64,000 bases of DNA from Colletotrichum lupini (GCF_023278565.1 NC_064673.1:620001-684000); one strand, 5' to 3'; shown: positions 23,400-37,909, counted from the stretch's first letter. Numbers and translations are program-made. Notes: generated from the sequence alone by a model not told the origin.

Positions 23400-26300
23400 C
23401 AAGAGTAGTAGCGAGACAGTAAGAGGAAGCGGGAATCTCCTAGACCTTAATAAATTTATTAAGTAGCAAAAGCACGGATTTATTATAACTAGCGCGCGGA
23501 TTAGATATATCCCTATTAAAATTAAATATGCTAATAACTACTAATACGGGCATAAGCTAGAGTACGACCCTTAGTAAGTTAGGGTAAAAAAAAAAAGGAC
23601 GAAACCCGATCTTAAATAGAATCCCAATCCCTTATAAGTAGGTAAATATTAACCCGGACTATTAGGGGACGTAAATATATAGAATCGCGGATTAGCTTAA
23701 CGGCAAGTAAATAGACGTAATATTAATCTATTTAACTAAGGTCTACGAGAAAAAGGGGCTATAGGGGTAACCCCTATTTTACGAGATCGTAAACGACCTT
23801 AGTTATTAACTAAATAAATAGTTCGTAAGCGCAAGCCTAGGAATTGCGAAAGTAGTTAATAAATTCCTCTACGGGCGAGGGGTATTACTAGCGTAATTAT
23901 AATCGCGAGAGCTATATAAAATACTAATAGTAATAATTATAAAAAAGGAATTTGTACTATAGAACTAAGTATAGGTCGATAGAGCGTATAATCGCTTTAA
24001 CAAATTCAAAAAAAGGGTAAACGACCCAGATTTCCTCCCTATAATTACTAACGGAAATCTATTATTACAAAAGGATATACCGGGGTAAAATATAGTACTA
24101 AAAGTACGATAATTAATAATTCTACCTATTTTAATCTATAACTCGTTACTATTACTAATACGAAATTCGGCGCCGATCGGCTAATAAAAAAGGAAATAAA
24201 CGACCCGAAGTTATTAATAATACGTAGCGACGCAAGGTTCGTATATAAATACTAAAAATCTAGTGGCAAATACGAGGCAATTTATAAACCTTAAAAAGAT
24301 CTTCTTAAAAGAGAAATTATACTCTAGGGGGAAGTATAAAGTCTTATAAAAAACCCTAATAATGTTTTACGATTACTACGAAAAAGTCGGAATTAGGGAA
24401 CACTAATATTATTTAGTAATTAATATCGTACTTATAAGCAAAGCCTTTAATTATTACTACGAAGCGGTACGTAATCTCGATTAAAACGACTTTTTTAGTA
24501 TAATTAACGTAATCTAAAGCCGCTTCGAGACCTATAATAAGAACCTAGAGCTCCTATCTAAGCTACGAGCAATTTCTTTTATATTTATAGCTAGGATAAT
24601 AGAGGGTAAATTGTGAGTAAAGATCCTCGAAGAGCTTATCGATCGAATCGATAAGCTAGTAAAAACCTAGCTAAATAAGGGGATAAACGAGCGGAAAGTC
24701 GGATATTTTTATACCGTAGTTTAGTATATACTAAAAGTAAAAATCACTTTATACTAAGTACCTAAAGACTACGAGACGCTCTACTCGAGGCTAAGATCTA
24801 GCTTTAATATTAAGGTAAAAATGCTATACTAAACCTACCTCTAGGTATATAACGGCCCTTGTTAGTAATATTAGGTCGATCGAACGTATAATAAAAAAAG
24901 AAAAGAGGTTAGATACGGTAATCGCTAATAAAAAGGCCTAGATTTGTTAAATAGGTAGAGATTTAACTCACGGGTAGGGTAATAAAAAAGGTAATACTAT
25001 ATTTATAAAAAGGATAGATATTAGTTAAGTAACTACTCTAAAGAAGAGCGTACTAAATCGTACGAATAGTATAAAAAGTCGAGGGTAATAGATAGTAAAA
25101 CTAGCCCTCGTTAGTTTAACTAATTCCTTGTTATATATAAAAGTAGATCCGGGGGTACGGAACTTAGTAACGGTAGTTAAAGTAGTAGCCTAAAGTATAT
25201 ACCCCCTATAAGAAATTTAGAAAATAAAGAAGATCTTACCCCTTATACTAACGAATTAGATTACGACGAAATCGACGATATTAACTACTCTTTTTTCGCC
25301 CCGTTAGCCTCTAGAGGATATACGAGGCTAAATAAATAGAGGGTAGCGAAAGCTCTTAATAAGTAGGCTTTTATCTATAGATAATAAGGGAGAGTTCTTT
25401 AAACGACGGATACGGAGGTAGCTAAAAGGGCGAATTTAATAGGGCCAAAGCTTATTATCTTAATAATTAAAGAGAAGACGCTATCTCTCTTAATATTTAA
25501 AAAAAAGGAATATAGTACTAAGCATATCTAGGGGTAGCTAGAGGGGTCCTTTTTATACTACTTAGATCCCTTAAATACTAAGCTTATATAAGTATTCTAT
25601 GCGAGCGAAAGGTACGATTTAGATAATTTCTATAAGATTATCCTAGATACTAGGGCATCGCAATAGTTAACTAAAGGAAAAGGGCAATTCTAAGTACTAT
25701 AGAAGATCGCGCTAATAACGCTTAATACGTTAATAACGGGTATTACGAGGATTAGTTTCGGCCTAAGTAAGGAAATCGTCGCCCTAAGTATAGTAAAAGT
25801 AAAGACGCACTTCGGAACGATAACTTTTTATATTTTACCTATTAATACCCCATTTCTCTTATATCTAAAAGATATAGATTAACTAGGTATTATATTTAAT
25901 AATACAAGGAATAGAATCTCTAGCGGTAAGCACTTCGAAATAGTCGAATAATAATAGGGGTATACGTTTATAAAGCTTACTAACGACACGAAGTCGATTA
26001 ATTATTTAATAAAAAGTGAGCTTAGAAAACTATACTAGAGATTCGGGTACCCGTTAGTTACGAGGCTATATAACCTCTTAAAGTAATTAAGTAATAATAA
26101 TATCGAAATAGGGGCGCTAGAGTAGTTAATAAAAGTATATTACTAATACTAGATAAATGCGCAGAGCCTATGTAAATTTAAGTTTAAATTGCGTAATAAG
26201 CTTAACTTTAACTAGGAAATCGTCGTCGATATTTTCTATTTAAATAGTTAGCTAGTACTATATATAATCGACGTAGCTACGTCCTTCTAAATAAGGTAAT

Positions 26301-28880
26301 TCCTTTGGGATTTATAAGTAAAGATAGTATAAGTAGCCTTACGAAAAAGCTAGATTAATATATACTAGGGACTGCTAGATGGTATTAGAACCGACGCTAG
26401 TACTAGCTTTAAGTTAGTAGAATTTAGGGATAATACGACGGCCTATAGTATATAGTTAAAAGTCGTACTCGTTAAAGCGTACTATAGTATTAAAAAGGTA
26501 GAAAGGGCATATTAGTAATTAAAAAGGGCGTTTAAAATTATTAAAGAGGAAAATCCGGATTTTATTAACGACGAATGCCTCTAGATAGTATTTAAATACT
26601 ATAATAATACTATAGGGCCTAACGGACTTATACTAACGCTATTAGTATTTAGAGTATATCTAAGAACGACTTTAGCCTCGCTACTATTACTAAGTATAAG
26701 CTAACGAGCCCGAGTAGTTAAAAAAGTAATACGGGTACTGCGCAAGGTAAGTATAAAAAGGTAAGTTAACGAGGTAATTATTACGCGCAATAGGCCCGAT
26801 ATAGGGGATAATTTAGATATATTACTAAATTCGGATATATAAGTATAGCGCGAAATTACCTAATAGTAGACTAGGCTATATAAGTTAATTTCCGTTAACG
26901 AGCGCTCTTATATAGTCGCAAGAGATCGTAACTAGCTACTTAAAGTATTAATTATAGTAATTAGACCGTATTATATAGATCCTAACGAGGTAATTTCCAA
27001 CTTATAAAAAGAAGAAGAGCTAGGGGAAACTATATAACCCGCGGTAGAGGCATAAGAAATTATCCTTAATAAAATCGTCGTAATAGTACTAATAAACGAC
27101 GAGGAAAAGGAAATTACCGAAAGGGCACTAATACTACTAGCGAGACGTCATAGAAAACTACGACGGTAAGCCCTAACGCAGTAATTTATTATTAATAACG
27201 AGGTAATTAACACTTTTTATATAGTAAAAGAGAAAGCCGATTTCGAGCTAGTAATTAAACTATATAAAGAAGGCGTAATTATAACTATTAAAAAGCCGTA
27301 TAAGGGATTAAATCTTATCGAAGTAGATACTCTTTACGATCGAGGGGTCTATCGATTTATCCTATACGACTTAAAAAAATATATAAACCTCTATATATTT
27401 AAATTACGAATAGTTCGTGAGATTAAAGGGAAAGGAATACCCTAGCCGTACGAGAAGTTTAAATACGTAATTTAGGGGTACGGCGATATTAAAAAGGCGA
27501 CGCTACTTATATAATCGCCTACTATATAGCGCTATAGCTAATAATTAATAATAGTACTAATAGTATCGCTACGGAAGAAGGGATATAAGATTTAGAGCCG
27601 TGATATTACCTAGGCCTATACCTAATTAGCTATAGGGCTTATAAAGAGAATCCTAGCCTATTTACTAAAGGAAATAGCTAGTAAATACCTAGAAGGCACG
27701 ATTATTAAAGTACTTAAGCTACTATATAGGCTCGTAAAATCGGGTACTTATTAGTAAGCTACTTACTACGATTTTTATATTAATTAATTATTAATAGTTA
27801 CCTCTACGTACGACCCGTACTTACTAATCGCGGAGTACGAAAGTAACTAATTTAGGATCGTTAGAATATAGACCGACGATATATTAGGCCTATCCGATAT
27901 TAATTTTATAAAAAAGGAGGATAAGGAGCTTTAGAAAGCGGGCTTCGTAGCAAAGCTAAAAAAGGTCCTTATAATAAATACCCCCTTAGTATTTAATAGC
28001 GGGATTTTTATAATTAAAAGGGAAACCGTTATTTTTTAATAAAAGGGGTAGGGTAAGAAGATTAACCTTATCGATCTAAATATAATTAACGTTAAAAAGC
28101 GGTATAAGGCTAAGCTCGTGCGAGGGGTATATATTATAAGTATTTATTAACTTAAAATAACTTTTAACTATACTAAGGTAGCATAAGCTATAGATCTAAC
28201 TAAATAAGATATCGAGGTACTTAATAAGTAGCTTAAGTAATAATAAACGAATCTCGATCGAGGTCTCGTTTATTACTTAATCGACCTTGCGACGAGCAAG
28301 CTCTACGTCTTTATCGATAAGTTATTTACGAATAATAATAACTTTATTTTATAATTAGGGTATATTATTATCCTAGCTAACGAGAGTATAAGTAAGAGCG
28401 AATTTACTATATATAGTAATATAATCTATTACTTATTAATTAAAAGTAAGCGGGTAACGAGAAGTATACTAGCGTTAGAGGTTTATAATATAGTTAATAA
28501 CGTTAACCTCTCTTACGTAATTTTAATAACGCTAAAGAAGATTACTAATCGAATTAGCTTTCTACTTATTCTAATAGTTATCTATATAGATTCTTACTCG
28601 CTATATAAATACCTTATTAAATTAGGAATAACGAAGGAAAAGAGGATTATAGCCCTTAGGTAATCGTACGAAAGGCGCGAGATACTTAAGATCCGTTAGA
28701 TTAATAATAAAAATAACCTCGTAAACGCTTTTATAAAAGTAGCACTAAATAAGGGATTAGAGCAATTCGTAAGTAGTAGAAAAGTTATTATATAAATAGA
28801 GGGATAGGTTATATAAGAAAAGTAGAGAAAAGGGGGAAAAGGAGACGACTTAGTAAACGGGCCCGAGGTCGAATTATACC
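23400..28880 (+). pseudogene. gag-pol of copia copy C (RIP-inactivated)
   Basis: Motifs readable after undoing RIP are as follows. Gag zinc knuckle at 24995-25051 (C-x2-C ... followed by SKEER); protease DTGAS at 25646-25660, now DTRAS; GAG-pre-integrase RFGHP-type motif near 26040-26070 and an HHCC region after it; integrase core acidic residues in VVDIFY (about 26225), RTDA (about 26390) and KVERAY. The reverse transcriptase has the fungal-type box (Q)TDD at 27869-27880 instead of the usual YVDD; the glutamine codon is now TAG. RNase H shows KLYVF and TKSKRVTRS-like motifs around 28300-28480. Stops in every domain make it non-functional. Which exact start codon was used cannot be decided. 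Confidence 0.8.
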
Positions 28881-28923
28881 TCTAACTACAGTAGTTAAAT
28901 TAATAAAAAAAAGAGAAAGTTAG

Positions 28924-29126
28924 TATTAAATTAGAAGTCTAATTCGACCGCGGTATATAGCCGACTATATAAGGGCTAATTAGGGGGCCCTATTTACGAT
29001 TATCGTAGCCAGCCCAACCTATAGTTAGAACCTCCTTTTTATACCTACGTAGATATTTATATAATTCAATTGATCTCTTCGTTAACTACGGTTCGAACTA
29101 ACTACCCTATAATAGGGATACTAATA
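28924..29126 (+). repeat. 3' LTR of copia copy C
   Basis: Same 203-bp length as the 5' LTR, preceded by a polypurine tract and followed by the TSD TATAC and then unique DNA. Confidence 0.9.
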
Positions 29127-29131
29127 TATAC

Positions 29132-29771
29132 GTTGTGCAGAAGCGACGCCTCGCGATGGTTGACACGATGTCTCTAGGACCCCGGTGCCTTCTCAATCTA
29201 TCATCTTCGATAACTTAATGACCGCCCGGACCATAAGCTTATCGTTCAGTCCATAGTAAGTGACTGCGTCGAGTAGCAGAGGTTCAGCACCAATAGCTCG
29301 TCTTGGACTCAATAATATAAGACAATATTTGTAGTAAAGGGTCCAGTCTTTTTGTACTCTTTTGCGACGTTCTCAGTATAAGGAAGACGGCACCCGCTAA
29401 GGTAGTGGCTCGAACTAATAACAAACCTTTATTTACTGCCACTTATAGAGATCTTGGCCCTACTTCAGAAGTAGTAACTGCAAAGCTGAGCATTCTTTAG
29501 CTGGCTTGCTTTTGAGATTTCATTATACGATTGATAAATGCGGACTTTTTTCCTTGAAGGAGGAATACTTATCATCTAAGAAGAGAAATTCCATGAAGTC
29601 TTACCGAGGAATAGCTGTTTGTTTCCTACTAATATAATCTAATCTACTGATACCTACTTGTCCCAGTCTTTCTTTGCTTCTTAAATACTATGATAGCATC
29701 TTATTCTAATTAGCGAATGGAGTAGGCATCCTAAACGAAGCTTTTAAAATGCGCTTGGGCTGTGTTATACA
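29132..29771. other. Unique DNA, no gene seen
   Basis: Normal-composition DNA between the copia element and the Tc1/mariner-type element. No open frame with recognisable content on either strand. Confidence 0.55.
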
Positions 29772-29996
29772 TAAGTCAAAAGACCCCTTTCTGGCCCACC
29801 CCCCCTTTTGGCCCACCCTTTTACCCCCTTTTATACCAAATGTTCTACTTCTTATTATACGTCTAATAAATCCACTTTTATATATTTATTTATTATATTT
29901 ACTATATAGGTAGCAAAATAAATATTATTTATATAAAAAAATACTATATTACGTAATAATAAGTATAAAAGTAGTTATAATAACTTAAAGCTAAAG

Positions 29997-30186
29997 TATA
30001 ATAGATTCGGGATACGGCCGGCAATAGGACGCCGATAACTTAGTAACTAGTATACGGATCGTATTATAAAAGAACTTTTTAAGAAATAGAGCCCTTATAA
30101 AGGACTCTATAAGCTTTAGTTTTATAATATACTTATACTTATATTATAACCTTATTAGTTAAGTACTTATAGCCTAATTTCTTATA
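29997..30186 (+). repeat. 5' LTR of the nested gypsy element
   Basis: 190 bp, begins TATAATAGATTCGGG (TG now TA) and ends CTTATA (from CTTACA); aligns with 37910-38099 without indels, differences being RIP transitions. Confidence 0.85.
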
Positions 30187-30399
30187 ATTCTAAAGCTTCT
30201 ATTTTTATAAAATAATTAGTATAAATTATAATAAATTATAAAAATAAACGGAACGTTAATAAAATAACGCTTAGCTATTAGTAAAGAGCTATTAGTATTA
30301 ACGAGCTATAGCTATCCGGAGTTAATTACTTAACCCTATTTTATTTAAAAAAACGAGCCTATTATAGGGCGAGTCCTATTTAAATACTAGCGTTTATAC

Positions 30400-33300
30400 A
30401 AGAGCTAAATAAAAAAGATAATTAGGGTAAATTACCCTTATAAGCTAGTTACCTTATTAATACTCCGAAGACCCTATTTATTATAAACGGGGCGTTTATT
30501 AATAACCGATCGTTAGATATACGAGGTTAAAGCGTATATAAAAGCGTAAATAGTATTAAAATAGCTAGTTTAGTAAACCCTATAGGCTTAATAATAACCT
30601 ATTTCTATAAAATAATAAAAATAATAATTAAAGATCGAAACTAAGAACGGCGTCGATATAAAGAGCTCGTTTAATAGCTTACTAAGTAGCTAGCGATATA
30701 TTTAAGTTAATAAGAATATAAAAAGCCTCTTTTTTATAATTATAAACCGATTAGAAAAAAGTTTACGAGTACCTAGGTAATAAACTAGATTATTATTATA
30801 GAGGTAGGTAATAAGCTTTGCGTAAAAAGTATTATAAAATAGTATATTAAATAAGCCCTATTTAAAATATCCTTATTATTATAAATATAATAATATAATT
30901 ATAAAAAAAGCCTCTAGGATCCCCTCTCTTAGGGTAACTTCTTAGTATTTATTTATTAATAATATATAGACCTTAAGACTTAAAAACGGGAATATTATAA
31001 AAAACTAAGGACGAAGAGGCTAAAAGAGGGCTAGACCCTTACCTAGTTCCTTACTAAGTAATTAGTAATTTATTATAACCTAAGTATAAAAAATATAGAG
31101 AATTCGAAAGTAGAGGTATATTAGTTCTTTTATAAACTACTATCTTAGCTATAGGACGATTTAATTTATTATAAACTCTTAATTAAAAGAGTACGTAATA
31201 TAGCTTACGAAGTTAATAAATTATAGTTATTAAATTAGTAAAAGGGCGGTAATTAGTTATAAAAAAATAGTAAAAAAAGGCTATATTCGTTATTAAAGTA
31301 ACTACGTTAAATATCCCCTTTTTATAAAAAAAAAAGTAAAAAGAGCTCTAAGGGGCTAAGCTCTAGGGACTCGCTAAGAGTAATATCGTAAAAACTATAT
31401 AATAAGAGTACTCGCGCTAAGCTATTATAAAAACGTTATAATAATAATATTAAATACTTTACGTATAATAAAATAGGCTATATATTTAATAAGTATTAAA
31501 AAAATAAGTTAAGAAATAAGGGTAACGATAAGCCGACGTACTCCCGATTAAAGCTAATATTAGTAACCGTTTAATAAGTTACTACCGAGCTAAGAATTAT
31601 AGAGGTCGACTTATTAAAAAATAAGTAAGCGTAAGTAATATACTTAATACGCTTATACTAAGTATTAAGAGGGTACTAATAAAAATAACTATAAAAGGTA
31701 GAGTAATAGTTCTATAAAGTATTACTAAAAGGCTAATAAAAGTTAATATAAATATATATTCCGAAATAGATATTATTAATACTAGGCTCGTAACTTACTT
31801 AGGGTTAACCCCGGCTACTACTATAGCTCCCTCATTAAGGGATTTTTAAAATAAAGCCGTAAGCTAGGGAAAAGCTTATTAATTAACGCTCTTCCTTATT
31901 AACTACTATAAGTAGTTAAGGAAGATTTAGTAACTATTCGCTATAATTAATAAGGATAAAAAAATAATAGACCTCCTATTATTATAACTATTAATAAGCT
32001 AAGAGGGTATTCGTATTAATATAATAACGAATATATAGTTATATAAGCCTATTTTAGTCGCTAAACTAGAGGTAATAGCTCGTAATATCGTTAAGAATTA
32101 TAAAAGGGCGTATATATTATATATCGCTACTATAAAAAGCATTGCGGGGGTAATAAAAACTAAATTACGAAGGGGTTTATTACTAAAACTTTAATTAAAA
32201 ATAGAAATATTTAATAAATAGTTAGTAAAAGGACCGTAGTTATATAACGGGGTAGAATACTTTATTAACTTAGTTCTAAGTATTAAACTATTATATAGTC
32301 CTATTTATTTATTAAATAAAAAATAATTTAATAAGCTTTGTGCGTATATTACTAAGAACCTAGCGAATAGTCGTATTATACCTTTAGTTAATAAGGCTAA
32401 AGTACCGATCCTCTTCGTACTAAAAAAGGATAGTACGCTACGCCTCTACGTAAACTACTACGGGCTAAATAAAGTAACTATAAAAAATTAATACTTATTA
32501 TTACTTATTAGCGAGCTCCTAAATAGGCTTCGCAAAGCAAAATAGATTTTAAAAATAAATATTAAGGATACTTACTACTATATCTAAATTAAAAAAGAAG
32601 ATTAATAAAGAATAGCGTTCCGGAGCTAATACGGTTATTTTAAATATATTATTATACTTTTCGAGCTAACAAACGTACCCGCGACGTTTTAAGTATATAT
32701 TTACTAAGCGCTCGCTAACTTATTAAATACTTATTATATAATATATATAAACGATTTAATAATTTATTTAATAATAAAGGAGTAGTATATAGAGGATATT
32801 AAAAAGGTCCTCTAACGTTTATGTTTATACGGGCTTTTTACTAAATTATTAAAATACTCGTTTTATTAAAAAAGGCTCGAGTTCTTAGGTTATATTATTA
32901 TACTAAAAAGAATCGAAATTAACTCGTTACGAGTACGAACGATTGCTAATTAAAAGGCGCTAGAGTTTATTAAAAATATCTAAATATTCTTAGGGTTTTA
33001 TAATTTTTATTAGAAGTTTATTACTAAATACTTAGGCATTGTTATATTAATGATAATATTATTAAAAATAAAAAAGAGGTAAATAAGGGACTTTTAATAA
33101 ACTAAGGAAGTAAACGAGGTATTTAATTAGCTAAAGGTCGCTTTTACCTTAGTAACTATACTTATATACTAGAACTTATAATATATTATATAAATAAAAA
33201 CCGATACTTTAGTTAAAATTATTATAATAATCTTATCGTAATAAGCTAATAAAAAATAGTAACCCGTTACTTATTAATTATAAAAGCTTATAGATATAGA

Positions 33301-35440
33301 GTAGTAATAGGCTATAAGTTAATAAGAACTACTTATTATAATAAAAAGGCTAGAGCACTAAGCTTACTACCTCTAGGGCCTTTTATAAAAGTTTATAATT
33401 CTAATAAATTATTAAGTACTTAAGGAAGTAATTAGCGCACCGGCACGGGACTTTTAAAAAAGGCTCGTAAAATAAGTATATAAATTATTAATATTTAACT
33501 TTAACTTAAAATACTAACTAAAAAAAACGAACTTAGCGGACGGTTTATTTAAAAAGCTAAACTATATAAAAGGGGAAGTGCTTTATAAAAACGTCCTCTT
33601 TACGCTAACTTAGAAGCTACGTTTTATTAACGAACTACTACCTAACGTCTAATAAAAAATAATTAGCCTAAAACAATAAAATAATATTATTAAAGTATAC
33701 GTTTAAATAGTTAAGGCCTCCTTTTATAATCCTAGCTAAATATTAGCTAGCTTTAAGGACGGGGAATCCTCTCTCTTATATTAATAACGTATTATAAGGC
33801 GTATTAATAAAATAATAATAGTTATTATTATAACGACTTAAAGTAAAAAAGTAAAAGAGTTATTAATAAACGCTCGTTAACGGTTTAATAAAAATAAAGA
33901 GGAGTTAGATAGAGCTAGGGTTATTATATTAAAATAGTATATCCTATGCCCTATTATAAAAGAGCTTATAAAAGGTAAAATGGTATTCGCTTCCCGTCTC
34001 TTATTAAAGATTGAGGAGCTCGTTAGAAGATTATAAATTAAAAATAAGTTCTATATATTATAATTAATAAGAGTTCGTACTATAGTTAGCGAGCTAAGAG
34101 TATATTTATTTAACGAATAAGGTATATTATTTTTAAAAAAAAGACTTATTATTCCTTAAGTAAAGTCTTTTTAAATAGAGATCTTTTATTAATATTATAA
34201 CGATTATAGGGTAGGTTATATAAGAGCTACGAAAACTCTCGAGCTAATTTAAAAAAAGTTTTATTAAGAAAATATTTAACGAGATATCTAAGAATACGTT
34301 AAGAATTATAAGTATTATTTAGGAATTATAACCTTAAGATATAAGCCGTACGAATAGCTATAATTACTACTACTACTCTTATATTTATTTTAAAAAATAT
34401 TTATAAACTTTATTACGGGGCTATTACTAAGCGCTCGTAATAACGGTATAGAATACGATAGTATTTTAATTATTATTTATTATATAATAAAGTTCGTAAA
34501 GTTCCTACTTATTATTAAAATACTTAACGTAGTATAAATAATAAGTATTTTATATTAAGAGGTTAAATATAAGTTCGGTATGCGTAAAGGTATTATTATA
34601 AATAGACATAAGCTTTTTATAAGCGCATTTTAAAAAGAGTTTATTAAAAAACGGGTAATATATTACTAACTATTTATTACGTATTACTTATAAACGGACG
34701 GCTAAACGGAGCAAACTTATTAAATATTAAAAAAGTATCTAAGGATCTATACTAAGGGCTTACTAAATAAGTAAGTAACGTAGCTAAAAAAAGCTAAGTT
34801 TATATATAATAATAGCTAATACTTTACTATAAAAGTATCCCCGTATATAGTACTATATAACTACTACCCTAAGTACGTTAAATATATATTTAATTATAAA
34901 GCTATAGTTTAGGGAGTTTAAAAAAGGGTTTAAAAAATTAGGGAAATTAGGGCCTAGGCTATATAAGTATAAATATAAGCCTCTAAAAGCTAAGTAGCTT
35001 ATTATAATAAAAAATATACCCTAAAAGAGTTTAATTATAGAGAGGTCGTTGGCCTATTAATAAAGAATATACGATTTAAAAATAATAAACTAATACTAAA
35101 ATATATTAAAATAGTAATAGCTAAAAGGGTAGGGAAATAGGCTTACTAAGTATATTTATTAAAATAATATTAGAGAATATATAATATTTTCTTAGTTTCT
35201 TAGCTTAAACTATAGAGAAATTACCGAACGGTTAGTAACTAAATAGTAAATCTCTCGGAGTTAAAGAATAAATAAGACGTTTAAGAAGTTAAAAAAATCG
35301 TTACGATATAAAGCGAGAGAAGAAACTTATAATATCTCGTTAAATAAGCTAAGTAGCTTACTAAATATAATACGTAAAAGCTTATTAAATATCTTAAAGG
35401 GGTAATAGAAGTAATTAATAAATTCGAATATTATAAAAAA
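30400..35440 (+). pseudogene. gag-pol of the nested gypsy element (RIP-inactivated)
   Basis: The gag zinc knuckle is at 31452-31496 and reads KYFTYNKIGYIFNKY, i.e. the CCHC knuckle with C and H codons mutated to Y. Reverse transcriptase lies around 32395-32950: ILFVLKKD, the catalytic box at 32744-32755 (YIDD now YIND) and FLGYII near 32880-32900. RNase H follows, the integrase is at about 34200-35000 and a GPY-like region near 35080-35230. A chromodomain at about 35275-35440 has the motif YLVKWAGQPAEYNTWEP after correction. This domain order is diagnostic of chromoviruses. Every region carries stop codons. Start and end are approximate. Confidence 0.82.
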
Positions 35441-37909
35441 AGGGTATATATAAAATAGGATAATAAACGTTAAGTTCGTAATAAAAAGTTACTAAAAATA
35501 AGTTAATTAATAATATATTATAGAACCCTTTTTATTTAGCTTAGCGCAATTTTTAAAAAAAAGTTATAGTATTATAACCCTTAGTAATACGCTACTAAGA
35601 GATTACTAAGATCTAGCTACGTAAAAGAAATAACTTACGTAATATTAGTAATAATAATAATAGCTCTAGCGTATATTTTTAAAACTTAATAATTAGTAAT
35701 AGTAGTTCGCTTAGTAAATAAAAAGCGAGGAGGCTTCGTACGCGTACTTAGTTAACTATTTAAAATAAAGCTATTAACTTTATTAATATTATAATAAGTA
35801 AGAGGGAGGTAATTAAAGTCGCGCAGAGTATTATATATATTAATAATAGTAGTTCGTAGAGCGTTCGCTACTTAATTATTATTAAAGGCTATAATAAAAA
35901 GTATAATAGGAGCTATAATAGGAAGTATAATAAGAAATATAACGGGAGCTATAATAAGAAGTATAATAGGAGCTATAATAAGAGGTATAATAAGAGCTAT
36001 AATAAGAAGTAAAGTAAGAGGTAAAATAGGGGGTATAATACTATTATTATTAGTAACGGGTCGGGGACGGGGGACGTTATTTAAAATAACGCTCTTATAG
36101 TCCTAGTTAAGCTAAAGGACCTTAATAATATTAATATTTATAAAGAACTTATTAATATCGAACTACTTATTATAACCTATAGCTTTAATTTTAATATAAA
36201 TAATAACCTTATTAAGCTATTATAAAGCCTTTATTTAGAGCGGGAAGAGCGTAATACTAGTTTTATTAAGATTTAAAATAATATAATTAAGGGTTAGGGT
36301 ACTTTTATTTATACTAAAAAGAGCGTTATAAATAGGAGTTAATAAGTTATTAATATTAAAGTAGCGGCGCTTATTATAACGTTAAAAAAGAGAATTTTCT
36401 AAGTTATTACTAAGCTTTTTAAATTTAGTATCCTTATACTAAGACTTATTAAACTTAAACTTAAAATCGTCCCGCTCGTTATTATTATTAAGAACATAGT
36501 TAGTAATAAAAGTACGCTTCTTAATAAGAATCCGAGTCTTAGGACTATAGGAGATAAAAATAGTACTATATATAGTAATAGTATAAATAAGCACCTTATT
36601 TACTAAGAATTTAGTAACGCGTTTATAAAAAATAAAAAAAAATAAAAAACTCCTAAATATATATAATAATAACGCCCTTAAGAACCTCTTTATAATATTA
36701 AGTTAGAGCGTTAAGGTTATTTTATAAAGCGGTTACACAGCTATTATTATAAAAATAAGCCGGCTAGAAGTAATTAAAGTAAGAGATAATTTTAGTTTTA
36801 TTATTAATATTAAGGATACTAACTTAAGAAGAGAACTTTAAGTTAATAAAAAGAAAATTCGTTAAATAATCGCTAATAACTTACCGTAATCGAGATTAAT
36901 AAATTTAGATACTCGTAATTAGTAGCGAGCTCTTAAAGAGTAGCTTATTTAAAATAGACCTTTTTTACTTTATTACTTACTAACGAGTTAGTAATATAAG
37001 TAGCGACCTTCTTTTATATATTAATAATATAGCTAAAAATATAAAGAACGTAGCTACGCTTATAAGAGTTAAAGCTACCCTACTCCTTAGTATTATAGAA
37101 CTTTATAAAAATATTTTAAATAAACTAAGTAGCGCTATATAGCTCCTTAAGAACTTAAGAAATATCGTTAGTTAATATTTTAGTAACGGATTAGCGAGAA
37201 CTCGACGACTTATAGTAAAATACTTCCTTTTATTAATTTAATAAATAATATACTTAATAATATAAGCGTTAGTAATATAAACGAGCTCGTTAATATTATA
37301 ATATAAGTTAGCTAAGTAATATATATAGGGAGCACCGCCGCGGAGACTATAAAAGCCCTTTTTAAAATTATACTTTACATTAAGTATATTTTAAATACGC
37401 AAAATAATAAATATTTTAGTAAATACTTAGTAATAATATAGTAAGAGAGTTATAATTAAGAAACGATATAGAATTAGAATATTATAAAAAGAGAAGTATA
37501 GTTATATAAAAAAGAATTTATAAAACGGTTACTAAATAAAAAAAGGGAAAAAAAAGTAAATACGTAACTAGTAATAAAAAGAAAATCTTTTACTATACTT
37601 AATAGCTTAATAATAATAATAATTATAAAGTTAGGTAGGCTTTTATATATTATAATAGTTAGAATACTTTATTATAAATATATATTACTAACTTAGTAAC
37701 TAGTTAGCGCGCTATTACTAAATAATAATAATAAGGTATCCGTTAAATAAAGAGATAGGAGTAATACTTTATTCTTAAATAAAAAAGGATATTATTAATA
37801 CCTTATAGAATTTATTACGAATAACGACGTTAATAGCTTTATTATTAGCGTTAAAAAAAGATATTATATAATAACTTTAGGGACTAAAGTTACGTAAGGG
37901 GAGAATAAT
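35441..37909. other. Extra 3' region of the nested gypsy element
   Basis: Nearly 2.5 kb between the chromodomain and the 3' LTR. It starts with about 400 bp of unremarkable RIPed sequence, then a tandem repeat (35887-36045), then 1.8 kb in which plus-strand frames from about 36060 to 36700 have relatively few stops and a T/N/P/K-rich translation. It could be an additional open reading frame, a captured sequence or another nested element; no boundaries or TSDs were found for a nested element. Confidence 0.45.
35887..36045 (+). repeat. Minisatellite inside the gypsy element
   Basis: About thirteen imperfect copies of a 12-nt unit alternating AGCTATAATAGG and AGTATAATAAGA, with RIP-type variation between units. 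Confidence 0.75.

Larger units (their letters stand above)
22182..29126 (+). mobile_element. Full-length Ty1/copia retrotransposon (copy C)
   Basis: A 6945-bp element with LTRs of equal length (203 bp; 22182-22384 and 28924-29126) and a 5-bp TSD: CATAC at 22177-22181 and TATAC at 29127-29131, differing by one RIP-type change. A polypurine tract (28907-28919) precedes the 3' LTR. Domain order gag, protease, integrase, RT/RNase H defines Ty1/copia. It is less mutated than fragments A, B1 and B2 (more CpG-containing and GC-rich stretches survive) and has no nested insertions, so it is probably the youngest copy here. Confidence 0.92.

Noticed and set aside
35887..36045. CRISPR-like array
   Set aside because: The units are contiguous 12-nt tandem repeats without unique spacers, inside a eukaryotic retroelement.
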